DNA of 64,000 bases. Origin: Rhizobium deserti (GTDB lineage Bacteria; Pseudomonadota; Alphaproteobacteria; Rhizobiales; Rhizobiaceae). The position numbers were made by a program, and so were the translations under genes. The stretch covers positions 496,001 through 560,000 of the forward strand of contig NZ_SMTL01000001.1 in the NCBI RefSeq assembly GCF_004358025.1. The letters are read 5' to 3'. A model generated the notes under the pieces. That model did not search any database. It saw nothing but the letters and a program-made list of their open reading frames with translations, and was not told the DNA's origin. Below, in pieces: positions 1 to 9,244 of the stretch (its first letter is position 1; every line of letters begins with the position of its first letter).

Positions 1-997
1 TGTCCAACCAGGGCACGAAGAACAGGATGATGATCGAGCCGAACATCACCAGCACGCCACCGAGCTTGGAATCGATCGGGCCGATATTGAAGGTGATGGC
101 GCGCAGCATGGCGTAGAAGGGGAGGTAATACCATTCCGGTACGATATGGGCCGGTGTCTTCAACGCATCAGCCGGAATGTAATTGTCCGGATGACCGAGA
201 TAGTTCGGCATGTAGAAGATGAACCACGCATAGACGAGCAGGAATACAGATACGCCCAGCGCGTCCTTCAGCGTTGCATAAGGCGTGAAGGCAACCGTGT
301 CCGTCTGGGTCTTCACCTCGACACCGGTCGGGTTAGTTTGGCCGGTCACATGCAGCGCCCAGACATGCAGCACCACAACACCGGCTATCATGAAGGGTAG
401 CAGGTAATGAAGCGAATAAAAGCGGTTCAGCGTCGGCTGATCGACGGCGAAGCCGCCGAGCAGGAACTGCTGGACCCACTCGCCAACCAGCGGAAATGCC
501 GAGAAGAACCCGGTGATGACGGTCGCGCCCCAGAAGGACATCTGTCCCCAGGGAAGCACGTAGCCCATGAAGCCTGTCGCCATCATCAACAAGTAGATGA
601 CGACGCCGAGGATCCAGAGGATTTCGCGCGGCGCCTTGTAGGAGCCATAGTAAAGGCTGCGGGCCATATGCAGGTAGACGGCGATGAAGAAGAAGGAGGC
701 GCCGTTGGCATGCATGTAGCGCAGCAGCCAGCCGTGGTTGACGTCACGCATGATCTTCTCGACAGAGTCGAAGGCGAGGCCGGTCGAAGCGGCATAATGC
801 ATGGCCAGCACGATGCCGGTGACGATCTGCACGATCAGCATCACCGACAGCATAGCACCGAACGTGTAGGCGTAGTTGAGGTTGCGGGGAACAGGATAGG
901 AAATGAAGCTGTCATGGATCATCCGCGGCAGCGGAAGCCGCGAATCAATCCATTTTTCAAGGCCGGTCGACGGCTGATATGTGGAATGCCCACTCAT
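1..997 (-). CDS. petB: Cytochrome b of the bc1 complex (3' end outside window)
   Basis: This is the membrane cytochrome b subunit of ubiquinol:cytochrome c reductase, which oxidises quinol and passes electrons through two b hemes. The reading frame is open from an ATG at 997 to the left edge, giving about 332 residues; the C-terminal part and stop lie outside. Visible family marks are His ligands in hydrophobic helices ([32 protein letters not shown]) and the Qo-site motif PEWYYLPFY. It follows petA on the same strand by 15 bases, the usual petA-petB(-petC) order, so petC is expected just left of the window. The frame is complete apart from the edge truncation. Confidence 0.97.
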   Translation of the reverse strand, partial: MSGHSTYQPSTGLEKWIDSRLPLPRMIHDSFISYPVPRNLNYAYTFGAMLSVMLIVQIVTGIVLAMHYAASTGLAFDSVEKIMRDVNHGWLLRYMHANGASFFFIAVYLHMARSLYYGSYKAPREILWILGVVIYLLMMATGFMGYVLPWGQMSFWGATVITGFFSAFPLVGEWVQQFLLGGFAVDQPTLNRFYSLHYLLPFMIAGVVVLHVWALHVTGQTNPTGVEVKTQTDTVAFTPYATLKDALGVSVFLLVYAWFIFYMPNYLGHPDNYIPADALKTPAHIVPEWYYLPFYAMLRAITFNIGPIDSKLGGVLVMFGSIIILFFVPWLD

Positions 998-1012
998 AGA
1001 TATGTATCCCCC

Positions 1013-1591
1013 TCACCCGATCTGGATCACTGTGTCAGACGTAAACTTGAAAGCCGGAATGGGCAGGTTCTCTGGCGCCGGGCCTTTACGGATACGGCCG
1101 GCCGTATCGTAGACCGAGCCATGGCAGGGACAGAACCAACCGTTATACTCGCCCGACTGGCCGAGCGGCACGCAGCCCAGATGGGTACAGGAGCCGATCA
1201 TCACGATCCAGTTTTCCTTGCCCTGACCGCCGGAACGGTCGATGCCGCTCGCCTGGGCGTCGGCCGGCAGGTTGGCATTGCGTGCGGCAGGGTCTTTCAG
1301 CTCAGTCAATGCCACTGCATTAGCGGCTTGGACCTCTTCGGGCGTGCGGTTGCGGATGAAGACCGGCTTACCGCGCCACTTGACCGTCAGCGACATGCCC
1401 GGCTCGAGCGCGGCGACATTGACTTCGATCGAGGCCAGCGCCAGCGTGGAAGCGTCCGGGCGCATCTGGTCGATGAAGGGCCATGCCACGGCCGCGGCGC
1501 CCACCGCCCCCGCCATGCCCGTCGTCAGATAAAGAAAATCGCGGCGAGTGGGTTCGCCCAGGGGTTCGCTATTCGTCTCGTGCTCGCTCAC
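1013..1591 (-). CDS. petA: Rieske iron-sulfur subunit of cytochrome bc1
   Basis: This 192-residue Rieske protein carries electrons from quinol to cytochrome c1 in the bc1 complex. Both cluster-binding boxes are present: CTHLGC at residues 135-140 and CPCHGS at 154-159, supplying two Cys and two His ligands. The N-terminus has a twin-arginine stretch (TRRDFLYL, residues 15-22) followed by a hydrophobic anchor (about 24-40), typical of Tat-exported Rieske proteins. The start is a GTG at 1591, with a purine-rich GAGAGGA about 11 bases upstream. It is the first gene of the petABC operon, with petB following directly. Length is normal for alphaproteobacteria. Confidence 0.97.
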   Translation of the reverse strand: MSEHETNSEPLGEPTRRDFLYLTTGMAGAVGAAAVAWPFIDQMRPDASTLALASIEVNVAALEPGMSLTVKWRGKPVFIRNRTPEEVQAANAVALTELKDPAARNANLPADAQASGIDRSGGQGKENWIVMIGSCTHLGCVPLGQSGEYNGWFCPCHGSVYDTAGRIRKGPAPENLPIPAFKFTSDTVIQIG

Positions 1592-1971
1592 GGTATGTCA
1601 ATCCTCTCCGCGCAGTTCCCGAACCGCATTGCCGTCCTCCGCGAATCCCACCTAATCATAATTAGGCCATAGATTCCCCGGCAATTCGGCGCGTTCTAAG
1701 CTTGATCGCAAATTATGTCCAGCCTTGGCAAGAGGCAGCTAACACATTGACGCCTGAAACCTCAGGCTGTTTGCAGATACCGCGCCACTGCCCTTTCGAC
1801 CCGCCTTCGCAGGCGGCACCGGCAGCCATTATCACCCGCAATGACAATACAACCGATAAGTGCCGATTTCGGCCTTTGGCAGCTTAGCACCCGGCGAGTC
1901 CGACGTTGCAAGTGGCGAAAGCGCATGTTAGTGCGCAGTCGAGCCAGGGCAGCCGTGTCGGACATTTTGGG
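1592..1971. other. Intergenic region between petA and the EEP-family gene
   Basis: About 380 bases separate these divergent genes and must hold both promoters. The only structure that stands out is the perfect inverted repeat at 1651-1666. No RNA gene or convincing extra small gene is visible; the short frames here lack recognisable motifs. Confidence 0.5.
1651..1666. repeat. Inverted repeat CCTAAT-CATA-ATTAGG upstream of petA
   Basis: Two perfect 6-base arms are separated by 4 bases, 60-75 bases upstream of the petA start codon. AT-rich symmetry in otherwise GC-rich DNA suggests an operator within the pet promoter region. I cannot assign the binding protein. It does not fit the NolR consensus (TTAG-N9-A) on either strand. 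Confidence 0.35.
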
Positions 1972-2925
1972 ATGAGAAAGACCTTATCGGTTGCCATCTG
2001 CGTCATCGTGTCGCTTGTGCTGGCCGCGCTCGCTACCCGCTACGTCCATCCTCATTGGATCCTGGCGACGCTGCACAGCCTTCAGCTTCACCTGGCGGTC
2101 GGCTGCGTCGCCGCCATACTGGTAGCCCTGGTTCTCCACCGGGATTTCCTTGTCTACGCGGTGCTCATGGCGTCCCTGCTGATCGCCGGCCACACGATCT
2201 ACATGAGCCGAGACTTCGTGGTGACGATGACTCAAGCGGATGCTGGTGCGCCGAGCTTCCGGTTGCTGTCCTTCAACATCCTTTCCAACAATTTCGACAA
2301 TCGCGACGCGATCACCAAAGCCATTCTCGCCTCGGGTGCGGACGTCGTCACCATCATGGAGGCGCTGCCGCTCCTCGATCGGTTGACGGAGCTGAGCAGC
2401 ATCTATCCCTACCGCATCGGCTGCGGCATCATGATCGATGACTGCGACCAGCTGATGCTGTCCAAGACCCCCTTGGAAAATCCGGTTGTCCGAACGCTTA
2501 GCGACATCTTCGACAACCGCTTCATCCTGGCTCAGGTGAGGCTCGCCGGACAGACCATCAATGTCGGCGGCATCCACACCACCAAGCCTTATTTCGATAG
2601 TTTCCACACATTGGAACTGATGCGCGCAGCACTGACCCTTAACGACAGACAGGGGCCGCTCGTGCTTTCGGGCGATTTCAACGCCTCGAGCCTGGCGCCG
2701 AACATGCGCAGCTTCCTCAGATGGACAGACCTGCGCACCGCTCCTTACGAGCCGGCGACATGGCCGATCCGGGCGCGGCAATTCGGCGTGCCGATCGACC
2801 ATGTCTATGTGCGCGCGCCGTTGAAGATCAAGTCGCTGACGCAGCTTCCCAAGCCACTGGGATCCAATCATTACGGCCTGCTCGCCGAGATCTCCATCAC
2901 CGGAGCTTCTCCGGGCCGCCCTTGA
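1972..2925 (+). CDS. Membrane-anchored endonuclease/exonuclease/phosphatase family protein
   Basis: The 317-residue product has about three N-terminal membrane segments (residues 5-22, 29-52 and 55-78), then a periplasmic or cytoplasmic EEP-fold domain from about residue 95. The hydrolase signatures are in order: SFNILSNN, TIMEAL (metal-binding Glu), LVLSGDFNAS (GDxN), PIDHVYV and SNHYGLL (catalytic Asp-His and His). The family includes nucleases, sphingomyelinases and inositol phosphatases; the substrate cannot be told from sequence. I chose ATG 1972 (MRKTLS) because it begins just before the first membrane helix; an in-frame TTG at 1906 would add a polar leader. It converges with the ABC gene at 2927, one base away. 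Confidence 0.85.
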   Translation: MRKTLSVAICVIVSLVLAALATRYVHPHWILATLHSLQLHLAVGCVAAILVALVLHRDFLVYAVLMASLLIAGHTIYMSRDFVVTMTQADAGAPSFRLLSFNILSNNFDNRDAITKAILASGADVVTIMEALPLLDRLTELSSIYPYRIGCGIMIDDCDQLMLSKTPLENPVVRTLSDIFDNRFILAQVRLAGQTINVGGIHTTKPYFDSFHTLELMRAALTLNDRQGPLVLSGDFNASSLAPNMRSFLRWTDLRTAPYEPATWPIRARQFGVPIDHVYVRAPLKIKSLTQLPKPLGSNHYGLLAEISITGASPGRP

Positions 2926-2926
2926 T

Positions 2927-4792
2927 CTATTGGGCTGCGGCGTCCAGGCCGACAAAGCCGCCGGACTGGCGGGTCCAGAGATCCGCATAAAGGCCGCCAC
3001 GGGCGATGAGGTCGCTATGGGTTCCTTCCTCGATGATCCGGCCCTTGTCCATCACCACCAGGCGGTCGAGCGATGCGATGGTGGACAAGCGATGCGCGAT
3101 CGCCAGCACCGTCTTGCCTTCCATCAGCCGTTCGAGGTTGGACTGGATGGCTGCCTCGACCTCCGAATCGAGTGCGGAAGTCGCCTCGTCGAGCACCAGG
3201 ATCGGCGCGTCCTTGAGCATTACGCGAGCAATGGCGATACGCTGCCGCTGACCGCCGGAAAGCTTGACGCCGCGCTCTCCGACATGCGCGTCAAAGCCTT
3301 TGCGCCCGCGCTGGTCCTCCAGCGCCATGATGAAGCTGTCCGCCTCCGCCTTGCTCGCCGCCTCGAGCAGTTGCTCTTCATTCGCATCCGGTCTCCCGAA
3401 CAGGATATTGTCGCGCACCGAGCGGTGCAGCAGCGACGTATCCTGGGTCACCATGCCGAGGTTGGCGCGCAGGCTCTCCTGGGTGACCTTCGATATGTCC
3501 TGCCCGTCGATGAGGATCCGCCCTCCTTCAACATCGTAGAAGCGCATCAAAAGGTTGACGAGCGTCGACTTGCCCGCGCCGGAGCGGCCGATAATGCCGA
3601 TCTTCTCGCCGGGACGGATGGTCAGCGAAAAGTCGTCGATCACAGTTCTGGCTGCGCCATAGTTGAAGCGGACATGTTCAAAGCGGATTTCGGGGCGTTG
3701 AACGACGATGTCCTCGGCATCCGGCATGTCCACGAGCCCGATCGGCTGCGAGATCAGTTCCGCGGCGTTTTGTACCGTGCCGAAATTGCGCATGATGCCG
3801 TTGAACTGGGTCATCAGGCGTCCCAGCAGGAAATTGAGCCGCAAAACCAGAGCCAGCGTGAAGGCGACTGCGCCGGAGCTGATCTTGCCGGATAGCCAGA
3901 GATGGATGCAGAGCGCTCCCATGCTGGTGATCATCACGCCTGATAGAAGCGCCATGGACGCCCTCACCCCAGTGATGAAGCGGGTGAACATGGTCTGCGT
4001 GTCCTGATAGATATCAAAGCCCTGCCGCATATAGCGGTCGTTGGCTTCGTCGCGGCCGAACAGACGTAACGTCTGGATATTGCTGTAAGCGTCGACCATC
4101 CGTCCAGAAAGCATGGAAGCAGCTTCGGCCGTTTCGCGGGAATGGTAGCGGATGCGCGGCACGAAGTAGCGCGCCAGCATGGCAAACACGAAGACCCAGA
4201 CGCAGACCAGCAGCGCAAGCCGCCAGTCGAGCCCGCCAACCAGTGTCAGCATCGAGACGGAATAAACCAGCACGAACCAGACGCTTTCCATCAGCGACGT
4301 CACAAGGTCGCCGGCCGCCTGCCCGCCGGACCACACCTTGGTGACGATGCGGCCGGAAAAATCGTTCTGGAAGAAGGACAGCGATTGGCGTGCCACATGC
4401 ATATAGGACTGCCAGCGCACCAGGTTGTAGAAGCCGGGCGTAATGATCTGTTGGTCGGTCAGGGCCGTCAGCAGGGTGACGACGAAGCGCACCACGGCAA
4501 TCAGCACCAGCATGCCGAAAAGCTCGGCGCCATGCTCGGAAAGCAGGCCCGGCCAGCCCTCGCCTGGCTTGACCGTCGCCAAAATATCGACGAGCCGCCC
4601 GACGAACCAGAATAATGCTGCTTCAATCGCCGCCGTCAGACCGCCGAGCACCAGCATGGCGACAAAGGGCGCCTTGGCCTGCCTGACATAGAACCAGATG
4701 AAGGCAAATACATTTTCGGGGGGCTTCAGGTCGTCCCGCCTGGCGAATGGTTTGATCCAGTTTTCGAAAAAGCGGAAGACCGATATAATCAT
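2927..4792 (-). CDS. ABC exporter, fused membrane and ATPase domains (paralogue 1)
   Basis: This is a half-size ABC exporter of about 621 residues: a six-helix membrane domain in the first two thirds, then an ATP-binding domain. Walker A is GRSGAGKST, the Q-loop region is MVTQDTSLL, the signature is LSGGQRQR, Walker B is ILVLDEATSALD with the catalytic Glu present, and the switch His is in AIAHRLST. It resembles multidrug or lipid exporters of the MsbA/LmrA type. A close paralogue lies at 7048-8901 with the same ending (LYADLW.RQSGGF), so the two may form a heterodimer. ATG 4792 aligns with the start of the paralogue; a GTG at 4816 would add eight residues. No clear ribosome site helps. The substrate is unknown. 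Confidence 0.88.
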   Translation of the reverse strand: MIISVFRFFENWIKPFARRDDLKPPENVFAFIWFYVRQAKAPFVAMLVLGGLTAAIEAALFWFVGRLVDILATVKPGEGWPGLLSEHGAELFGMLVLIAVVRFVVTLLTALTDQQIITPGFYNLVRWQSYMHVARQSLSFFQNDFSGRIVTKVWSGGQAAGDLVTSLMESVWFVLVYSVSMLTLVGGLDWRLALLVCVWVFVFAMLARYFVPRIRYHSRETAEAASMLSGRMVDAYSNIQTLRLFGRDEANDRYMRQGFDIYQDTQTMFTRFITGVRASMALLSGVMITSMGALCIHLWLSGKISSGAVAFTLALVLRLNFLLGRLMTQFNGIMRNFGTVQNAAELISQPIGLVDMPDAEDIVVQRPEIRFEHVRFNYGAARTVIDDFSLTIRPGEKIGIIGRSGAGKSTLVNLLMRFYDVEGGRILIDGQDISKVTQESLRANLGMVTQDTSLLHRSVRDNILFGRPDANEEQLLEAASKAEADSFIMALEDQRGRKGFDAHVGERGVKLSGGQRQRIAIARVMLKDAPILVLDEATSALDSEVEAAIQSNLERLMEGKTVLAIAHRLSTIASLDRLVVMDKGRIIEEGTHSDLIARGGLYADLWTRQSGGFVGLDAAAQ

Positions 4793-4913
4793 GAAGCGGA
4801 TATAGGCGGATTTCACAAATGGGCAAAGCGAAAGCCACCCGGATCCGCCTTACATTTTCGTAAGCCGGGCCTCCTTAGCGACGCCTTGGTATGAGCAGCT
4901 CAGCGCTGCAAAC

Positions 4914-4938
4914 AAAAAGGGCCGGCTTTGAAGCCGGC
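4914..4938 (-). terminator. Rho-independent terminator after the chemoreceptor gene
   Basis: Eight-base arms GCCGGCTT/AAGCCGGC lie at 4921-4938 with a two-base loop, followed on the minus strand by CC and a run of five T (4914-4918). It sits 35 bases past the chemoreceptor stop codon. Confidence 0.75.
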
Positions 4939-4972
4939 GCCGTTCTTCAGGCGGATCTTGTCGCGTAGCCGG

Positions 4973-6877
4973 TCAGAATTCAGACCATTGCGCCACCGGC
5001 TGAGCACCGCCGAAGGCGCGGGCGAGCTTCTGTCCCATGGCGCGTGCGGGAGAAGCAGCCGGTTGCGAACTGGCCGAGGCAGCACGGACCGGCGCAGAGG
5101 CCGCTATACCGAGTTCGAACTGGTTCAAAAGCGCGATCAGCGAGCCCGCTTCCCTGGCAAGCCCATGCGATGCCGCCGTCGTCTGCTCCACCATGGCAGC
5201 GTTCTTCTGCGTCCCCTGGTCCATCTGGTTGACCGCCACATTGATCTCGTTCAGGCCGGTCGACTGTTCGCGCGCCGTGGTCACGATGCCGGCCACCAGG
5301 CGGTTGATGTCCTGCACCTCGACGACAATCTGCTCCAGCGCCTTGCCGGTCTCGCCGACCAGCGTCACGCCGTTCTGCACCTGCGCGCCGGATTTGATGA
5401 TCAGCGCCTTGATCTCGCGCGCCGCCTGGGCCGAGCGCTGCGCCAGTTCGCGCACTTCCTGGGCGACGACCGCAAAGCCCTTGCCCGCTTCGCCGGCCCT
5501 TGCCGCCTCGACGCCGGCATTGAGCGCCAGCAGGTTGGTCTGGAAGGCGATGTCGTCGATGACGCCGATAATATTGCCGATCTCGCTCGACGACCGCTCG
5601 ATCTCCTGCATGGCGGCAACCGCATCGCGGACGATGGCGCCGGAGCGTTCCGCCCCGGCCCGCGTCTTTTCGACCAGCTGTCCCGCTTCGCCGGCGCGCT
5701 GCGAGGAATCTTTGACCGCTGTGGTCACCTCTTCGAGCGCTGCCGCGGTTTCTTCGACGGAGGCCGCCTGCTGCTCCGTGCGCTTGGACAGATCGTCAGC
5801 GGCAGAGCGGATCTCGCTTGCGCCGGCGTCGATCGCCCGGGCATTGTCGCCGACGGAGCGTAGCACCGTCTGCAGCTTTTCAACGGAATCGTTGAAGTTG
5901 AGACGCAACTGGTCGAGCTGACCGGAGAACGGCTGCTGCAGCCGAACCGTCATGTCACCATCCGAAAGGCTTTTCAGGCCGGACGCAAGACCTTGGACGG
6001 CGAAGGAAACATCCGCCGCTTCGCGTGCTTTCTGCTCTTCACGGGCAATCCGTTCCTTTTCGCCCATGCTGCGATTGGCTTCGGTTTCCTGTTCCAGCCG
6101 TTCGCGTTCCAGGGCATTGTCGCGGAACACGGCCACGGCGGCGGCCATTTCGCCTATTTCATCGCGACGGCCGGCATACCGGATTTCGGCCTGATTGTCT
6201 CGGCCCGCCAAGGCCTGCATGGAGGCCGTGATATCGGTGATCGGCCTGGTGACACGAAACAGGCTGAGCAATGCTGCACCGAATGCAATAGCAACGGCGA
6301 AGATAACGCCAAGAATGGTCGACACATAAACGAATTGGGCGGCCTGGTCGACCGCCTGCTGATCTTCCATGCCGCGCGTCTTGTTGTCGTTGATCAGATC
6401 CTGCAGGACCTTGCCGGCCTCGGCGCCCTTCGGCACCATGCTGGCAATGACGTCCTTGGCTTCGTAAATCCTCGACGTGCTGATCAGTTGCACGAACTGC
6501 GCACCGAGTGCGTCGAACTCCGCCATCATCTTGTCCAGCGTTTCGAACTTGGCCTTGGCTTCCAGACCACTTGCCTCGCCGAAGCTCTGGAAGGCATCTG
6601 CCCGAGCCTTGTTGGCTGCCTGCAACTGCTCCAGCAATTGCTTCTTTTCATCTGCCGAGCCGGCGGCGAGCGTCATGAAATAGAGACGCCGGACATCGGA
6701 AAACAGCCTGTCCATATTCGCAATCATCAGCGATTGCTCCATGCGATCGCTGATATTGTCGGACTGCGCGTCCAGCTGAGCCACCGAGCGCATGCCCAAA
6801 GCTCCCTGGATGATGAGGATCAAAACGGCCAGGCCAAAAAGGGCGGGAAGAAGAACTTTGATTTTTATCGTGCTCAT
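4973..6877 (-). CDS. Methyl-accepting chemotaxis protein
   Basis: This is a transmembrane chemoreceptor of 634 residues. Membrane helix 1 is at about residues 8-28, a helical periplasmic sensor domain spans about 30-180 (four-helix-bundle type), helix 2 is at about 182-207, then come HAMP segments and the long signalling hairpin whose tip reads IIGVIDDIAFQTNLLALNAG. The C-terminus ends QWSEF, resembling the WxxF-type pentapeptide to which CheR or CheB binds in some receptors. ATG 6877 starts directly before the first helix; an upstream in-frame start would put 21 polar residues ahead. It lies between two paralogous ABC exporter genes on the same strand, an unusual arrangement. The ligand cannot be inferred. 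Confidence 0.93.
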   Translation of the reverse strand: MSTIKIKVLLPALFGLAVLILIIQGALGMRSVAQLDAQSDNISDRMEQSLMIANMDRLFSDVRRLYFMTLAAGSADEKKQLLEQLQAANKARADAFQSFGEASGLEAKAKFETLDKMMAEFDALGAQFVQLISTSRIYEAKDVIASMVPKGAEAGKVLQDLINDNKTRGMEDQQAVDQAAQFVYVSTILGVIFAVAIAFGAALLSLFRVTRPITDITASMQALAGRDNQAEIRYAGRRDEIGEMAAAVAVFRDNALERERLEQETEANRSMGEKERIAREEQKAREAADVSFAVQGLASGLKSLSDGDMTVRLQQPFSGQLDQLRLNFNDSVEKLQTVLRSVGDNARAIDAGASEIRSAADDLSKRTEQQAASVEETAAALEEVTTAVKDSSQRAGEAGQLVEKTRAGAERSGAIVRDAVAAMQEIERSSSEIGNIIGVIDDIAFQTNLLALNAGVEAARAGEAGKGFAVVAQEVRELAQRSAQAAREIKALIIKSGAQVQNGVTLVGETGKALEQIVVEVQDINRLVAGIVTTAREQSTGLNEINVAVNQMDQGTQKNAAMVEQTTAASHGLAREAGSLIALLNQFELGIAASAPVRAASASSQPAASPARAMGQKLARAFGGAQPVAQWSEF

Positions 6878-7000
6878 TATCTCATCACCGGCAGGAATAA
6901 GGGAACAGTGCCATGCACATGCGCCTTTCCCTGACAGCATAGGATAAAGAAAAAATTACCTACATCGGGCGATTTCCGATCCAACTTGCACCACGGGCAG

Positions 7001-7033
7001 AAGGACCTCAGGCCACCAGGGCCGGAGGTCCTT
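7001..7033 (-). terminator. Strong hairpin after ABC exporter 2, probable terminator
   Basis: Nine-base arms AAGGACCTC/GAGGTCCTT enclose a second GGCC/GGCC pairing. It begins 14 bases past the stop codon of the exporter at 7048. The following T tract is weak, so termination is inferred from position and stem strength only. Confidence 0.5.
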
Positions 7034-7047
7034 CAACGTCGGCCTGG

Positions 7048-8901
7048 TCACTCGGCCGCTGCATCTTCCGCGACATCATCGCCGATGAAACCGCCGGATT
7101 GGCGCTTCCAAAGGTCGGCATAAAGACCTCCCGCCTCCGCCAGTTGATGATGCGTTCCGATCTCGACGATTTGGCCGCGATCGAGCACGATCAGCCTGTC
7201 CATTTCCGTCAATGTCGACAGGCGGTGAGCAATCGCAATCACGGTCTTGCCTTGCATCAGTGCGAACAGGTTCTCCTGGATGGCTGCCTCGACTTCCGAA
7301 TCGAGCGCCGAAGTCGCCTCGTCGAGCACCAGGATCGGCGCGTCCTTGAGGAAGACCCGGGCGATGGCGATCCGCTGCCGCTGGCCACCTGACAGCTTGA
7401 CACCGCGCTCGCCGACATGGGCATCGAGGCCGCGCCTCCCCTGCATGTCCGACAGGCCTTCGACGAAGTCCCAGGCATTGGCGCGCCTTGCCGCTTCGAT
7501 AATGTCGGCATCGGTCGCATCCGGTTTGCCATAGGCGATATTGTCGCGGATCGAGCGGTGCAGCAGCGATGTATCCTGCGTCACCACGCCGATCAGCGAG
7601 CGGAGGCTGTCTTGCGTCACCGTTGCAATATCCTGCCCATCGATGGTGATGCGGCCGCCTTCCAGGTCGAAGAAGCGCAAGAGCAGGTTCATCAGCGTCG
7701 TCTTGCCGGCGCCGGAGCGCCCAACCAGGCCGATCCTCTCACCCGCCGCGATGTCGAGCGTCAGGCCGTTGATGATGCCGCCGCCCTTGCCGTAATGGAA
7801 GCGGACATTGTCATAGAGGATATGACCCTTGCGGGCGTTCAAGGCTGCGGCGTCCGGCAGATCCATGACGTCGTGCGGCTTCTTCATCATCGAAATGCCG
7901 TCATAAACGGTGCCGATATTCTCAAACAGCGCCGAGACTTCCCACATCACCCATTGCGACATGCCGTTGATGCGCATGGCAAGACCGATGGCGATCGCGA
8001 TGGCGCCGATCTCGATGGCGCCGTCGAGCCAGAACCAGATCGACAGGCCGCCGATAACGAACAGGGCCAGGCAGTTGTAGAAGTAGACGAGCACCTGGAA
8101 CATCGTCACCTTGCGCATCTGCCCGTGAACCGTCTTCAGAAACACGTCCATGGCATCGCGTGCATAAGCTTCCTCGCGACCCGCATGCGAGAACAGCTTC
8201 ACGGTTGCGATGTTGGTATAGCTGTCGACGACCCGGCCGGTCATCATCGAGCGCGCATCCGCCTGCTCGGCGGAGATCTTGCGAAGGCGTGGCACGTAAT
8301 AGGCGACCGTCGACGAATAGGCGATGATCCAGACGACGAGCGGCACGGCCAGCCGCAGGTCGGCGTTGGCCACCACCGCAACCATGGAAATGAAATAGGT
8401 GAGGACGTAAACGAAAACGTCGAGCACTTTCATCACCGTCTCGCGGATGGCAAGCGAGGTCTGCATGACCTTCGTCGATATACGGCCGGCGAATTCATTG
8501 GCAAAGAAGGTCATCGAATGCCGCAGCAGGAAACGGTGCATTTGCCAGCGGGCGATCATAGGGAAATTCCCCATCAGGATCTGGTGCATGATCAGCGAGT
8601 TCAGCCCGGCCACCAGCGGTAGCCCGATCAGGACGACGAAAGCCATGAAGACGAGCCTCGTCCCCTCGGTCGCCAGAAAGGTCGTCCGGTCGGCATGCGA
8701 CAGCCAGTCGACGATCTGGCCGAGGAACTGGAAGAGCATGACCTCACCGATGGCGATCAGCATGGTGCAGGCCGACATGATCACCACCCAGGGCCAGACC
8801 GGCCTGGTATAGTGCCAAAGGAACCCGACAAGGCGGGAGGGCGGAAGCGTCGGCGTTTCCTCCGGATAAGGATTGATGCGCCGTTCGAACCAGGAAAACA
8901 T
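7048..8901 (-). CDS. ABC exporter, fused membrane and ATPase domains (paralogue 2)
   Basis: The 617-residue exporter has an N-terminal six-helix membrane domain and a C-terminal ATPase domain with Walker [10 protein letters not shown], signature LSGGQRQR, Walker B ILVLDEATSALD and switch motif AIAHRLST. Both this protein and its paralogue at 2927-4792 keep the catalytic Glu, so each could work as a homodimer as well as together. ATG 8901 (MFSWFERR) is preceded by GGAG at a suitable distance, which decides the start over an upstream in-frame codon at 8934. It is upstream of the chemoreceptor and exporter 1 on the same strand, but a hairpin at 7001-7033 separates it from them. The exported compound is unknown. 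Confidence 0.88.
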   Translation of the reverse strand: MFSWFERRINPYPEETPTLPPSRLVGFLWHYTRPVWPWVVIMSACTMLIAIGEVMLFQFLGQIVDWLSHADRTTFLATEGTRLVFMAFVVLIGLPLVAGLNSLIMHQILMGNFPMIARWQMHRFLLRHSMTFFANEFAGRISTKVMQTSLAIRETVMKVLDVFVYVLTYFISMVAVVANADLRLAVPLVVWIIAYSSTVAYYVPRLRKISAEQADARSMMTGRVVDSYTNIATVKLFSHAGREEAYARDAMDVFLKTVHGQMRKVTMFQVLVYFYNCLALFVIGGLSIWFWLDGAIEIGAIAIAIGLAMRINGMSQWVMWEVSALFENIGTVYDGISMMKKPHDVMDLPDAAALNARKGHILYDNVRFHYGKGGGIINGLTLDIAAGERIGLVGRSGAGKTTLMNLLLRFFDLEGGRITIDGQDIATVTQDSLRSLIGVVTQDTSLLHRSIRDNIAYGKPDATDADIIEAARRANAWDFVEGLSDMQGRRGLDAHVGERGVKLSGGQRQRIAIARVFLKDAPILVLDEATSALDSEVEAAIQENLFALMQGKTVIAIAHRLSTLTEMDRLIVLDRGQIVEIGTHHQLAEAGGLYADLWKRQSGGFIGDDVAEDAAAE

Positions 8902-9244
8902 GGATTGCTCCGTAAGCCTGACAGCCGCTCGCACCTGTGGCAGCTCAGTGCCGAGGTGGAGGGCGAAACTGAAATGATCGGGGCCGGTTATGGCCGCGGG
9001 ATGGTTGAGGAAAGTTGCGTGGAAACCGCGAGCGCCTAAGCCAGAATTCCAATGGTCTGGCGTCGGAGGCGCAAAAGCACGGTCATGTCCATGTAGGCCT
9101 CCAAGGCTGGCGTTAAAGATGTGCCAGTCTTTTAGCCGCTCGCCCGAACGTTGAAAAGGGAAATCGACGCCTTCCCTCTTGCTGCATCTTTGCCACCAAC
9201 GAAAACGCTTGAGGCGAGCGCGTTACTTCGCCTAGACAGCCATC
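8902..9244. other. Divergent intergenic region, exporter 2 and trmL
   Basis: This stretch of 343 bases holds the promoters of exporter 2 and trmL. A weak candidate for trmL is TTGAGG and CTAGAC, 17 bases apart, ending about 10 bases before its start. I see no RNA gene, no convincing small protein and no strong repeat. Confidence 0.4.

Noticed and set aside
1651..1666. NolR-binding site before petA
   Set aside because: The ATTAG halves do not have the NolR spacing and distal A on either strand; kept only as an unassigned palindrome.
407..1672. Open plus-strand frame of 421 codons across petB and petA
   Set aside because: It is antisense to clearly conserved petB and petA, has no recognisable motif and comes from high-GC third-position codon bias.
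2930..3895. Open plus-strand frame of 321 codons opposite ABC exporter 1
   Set aside because: Antisense shadow of the exporter's ATPase domain; composition and lack of motifs do not support it.
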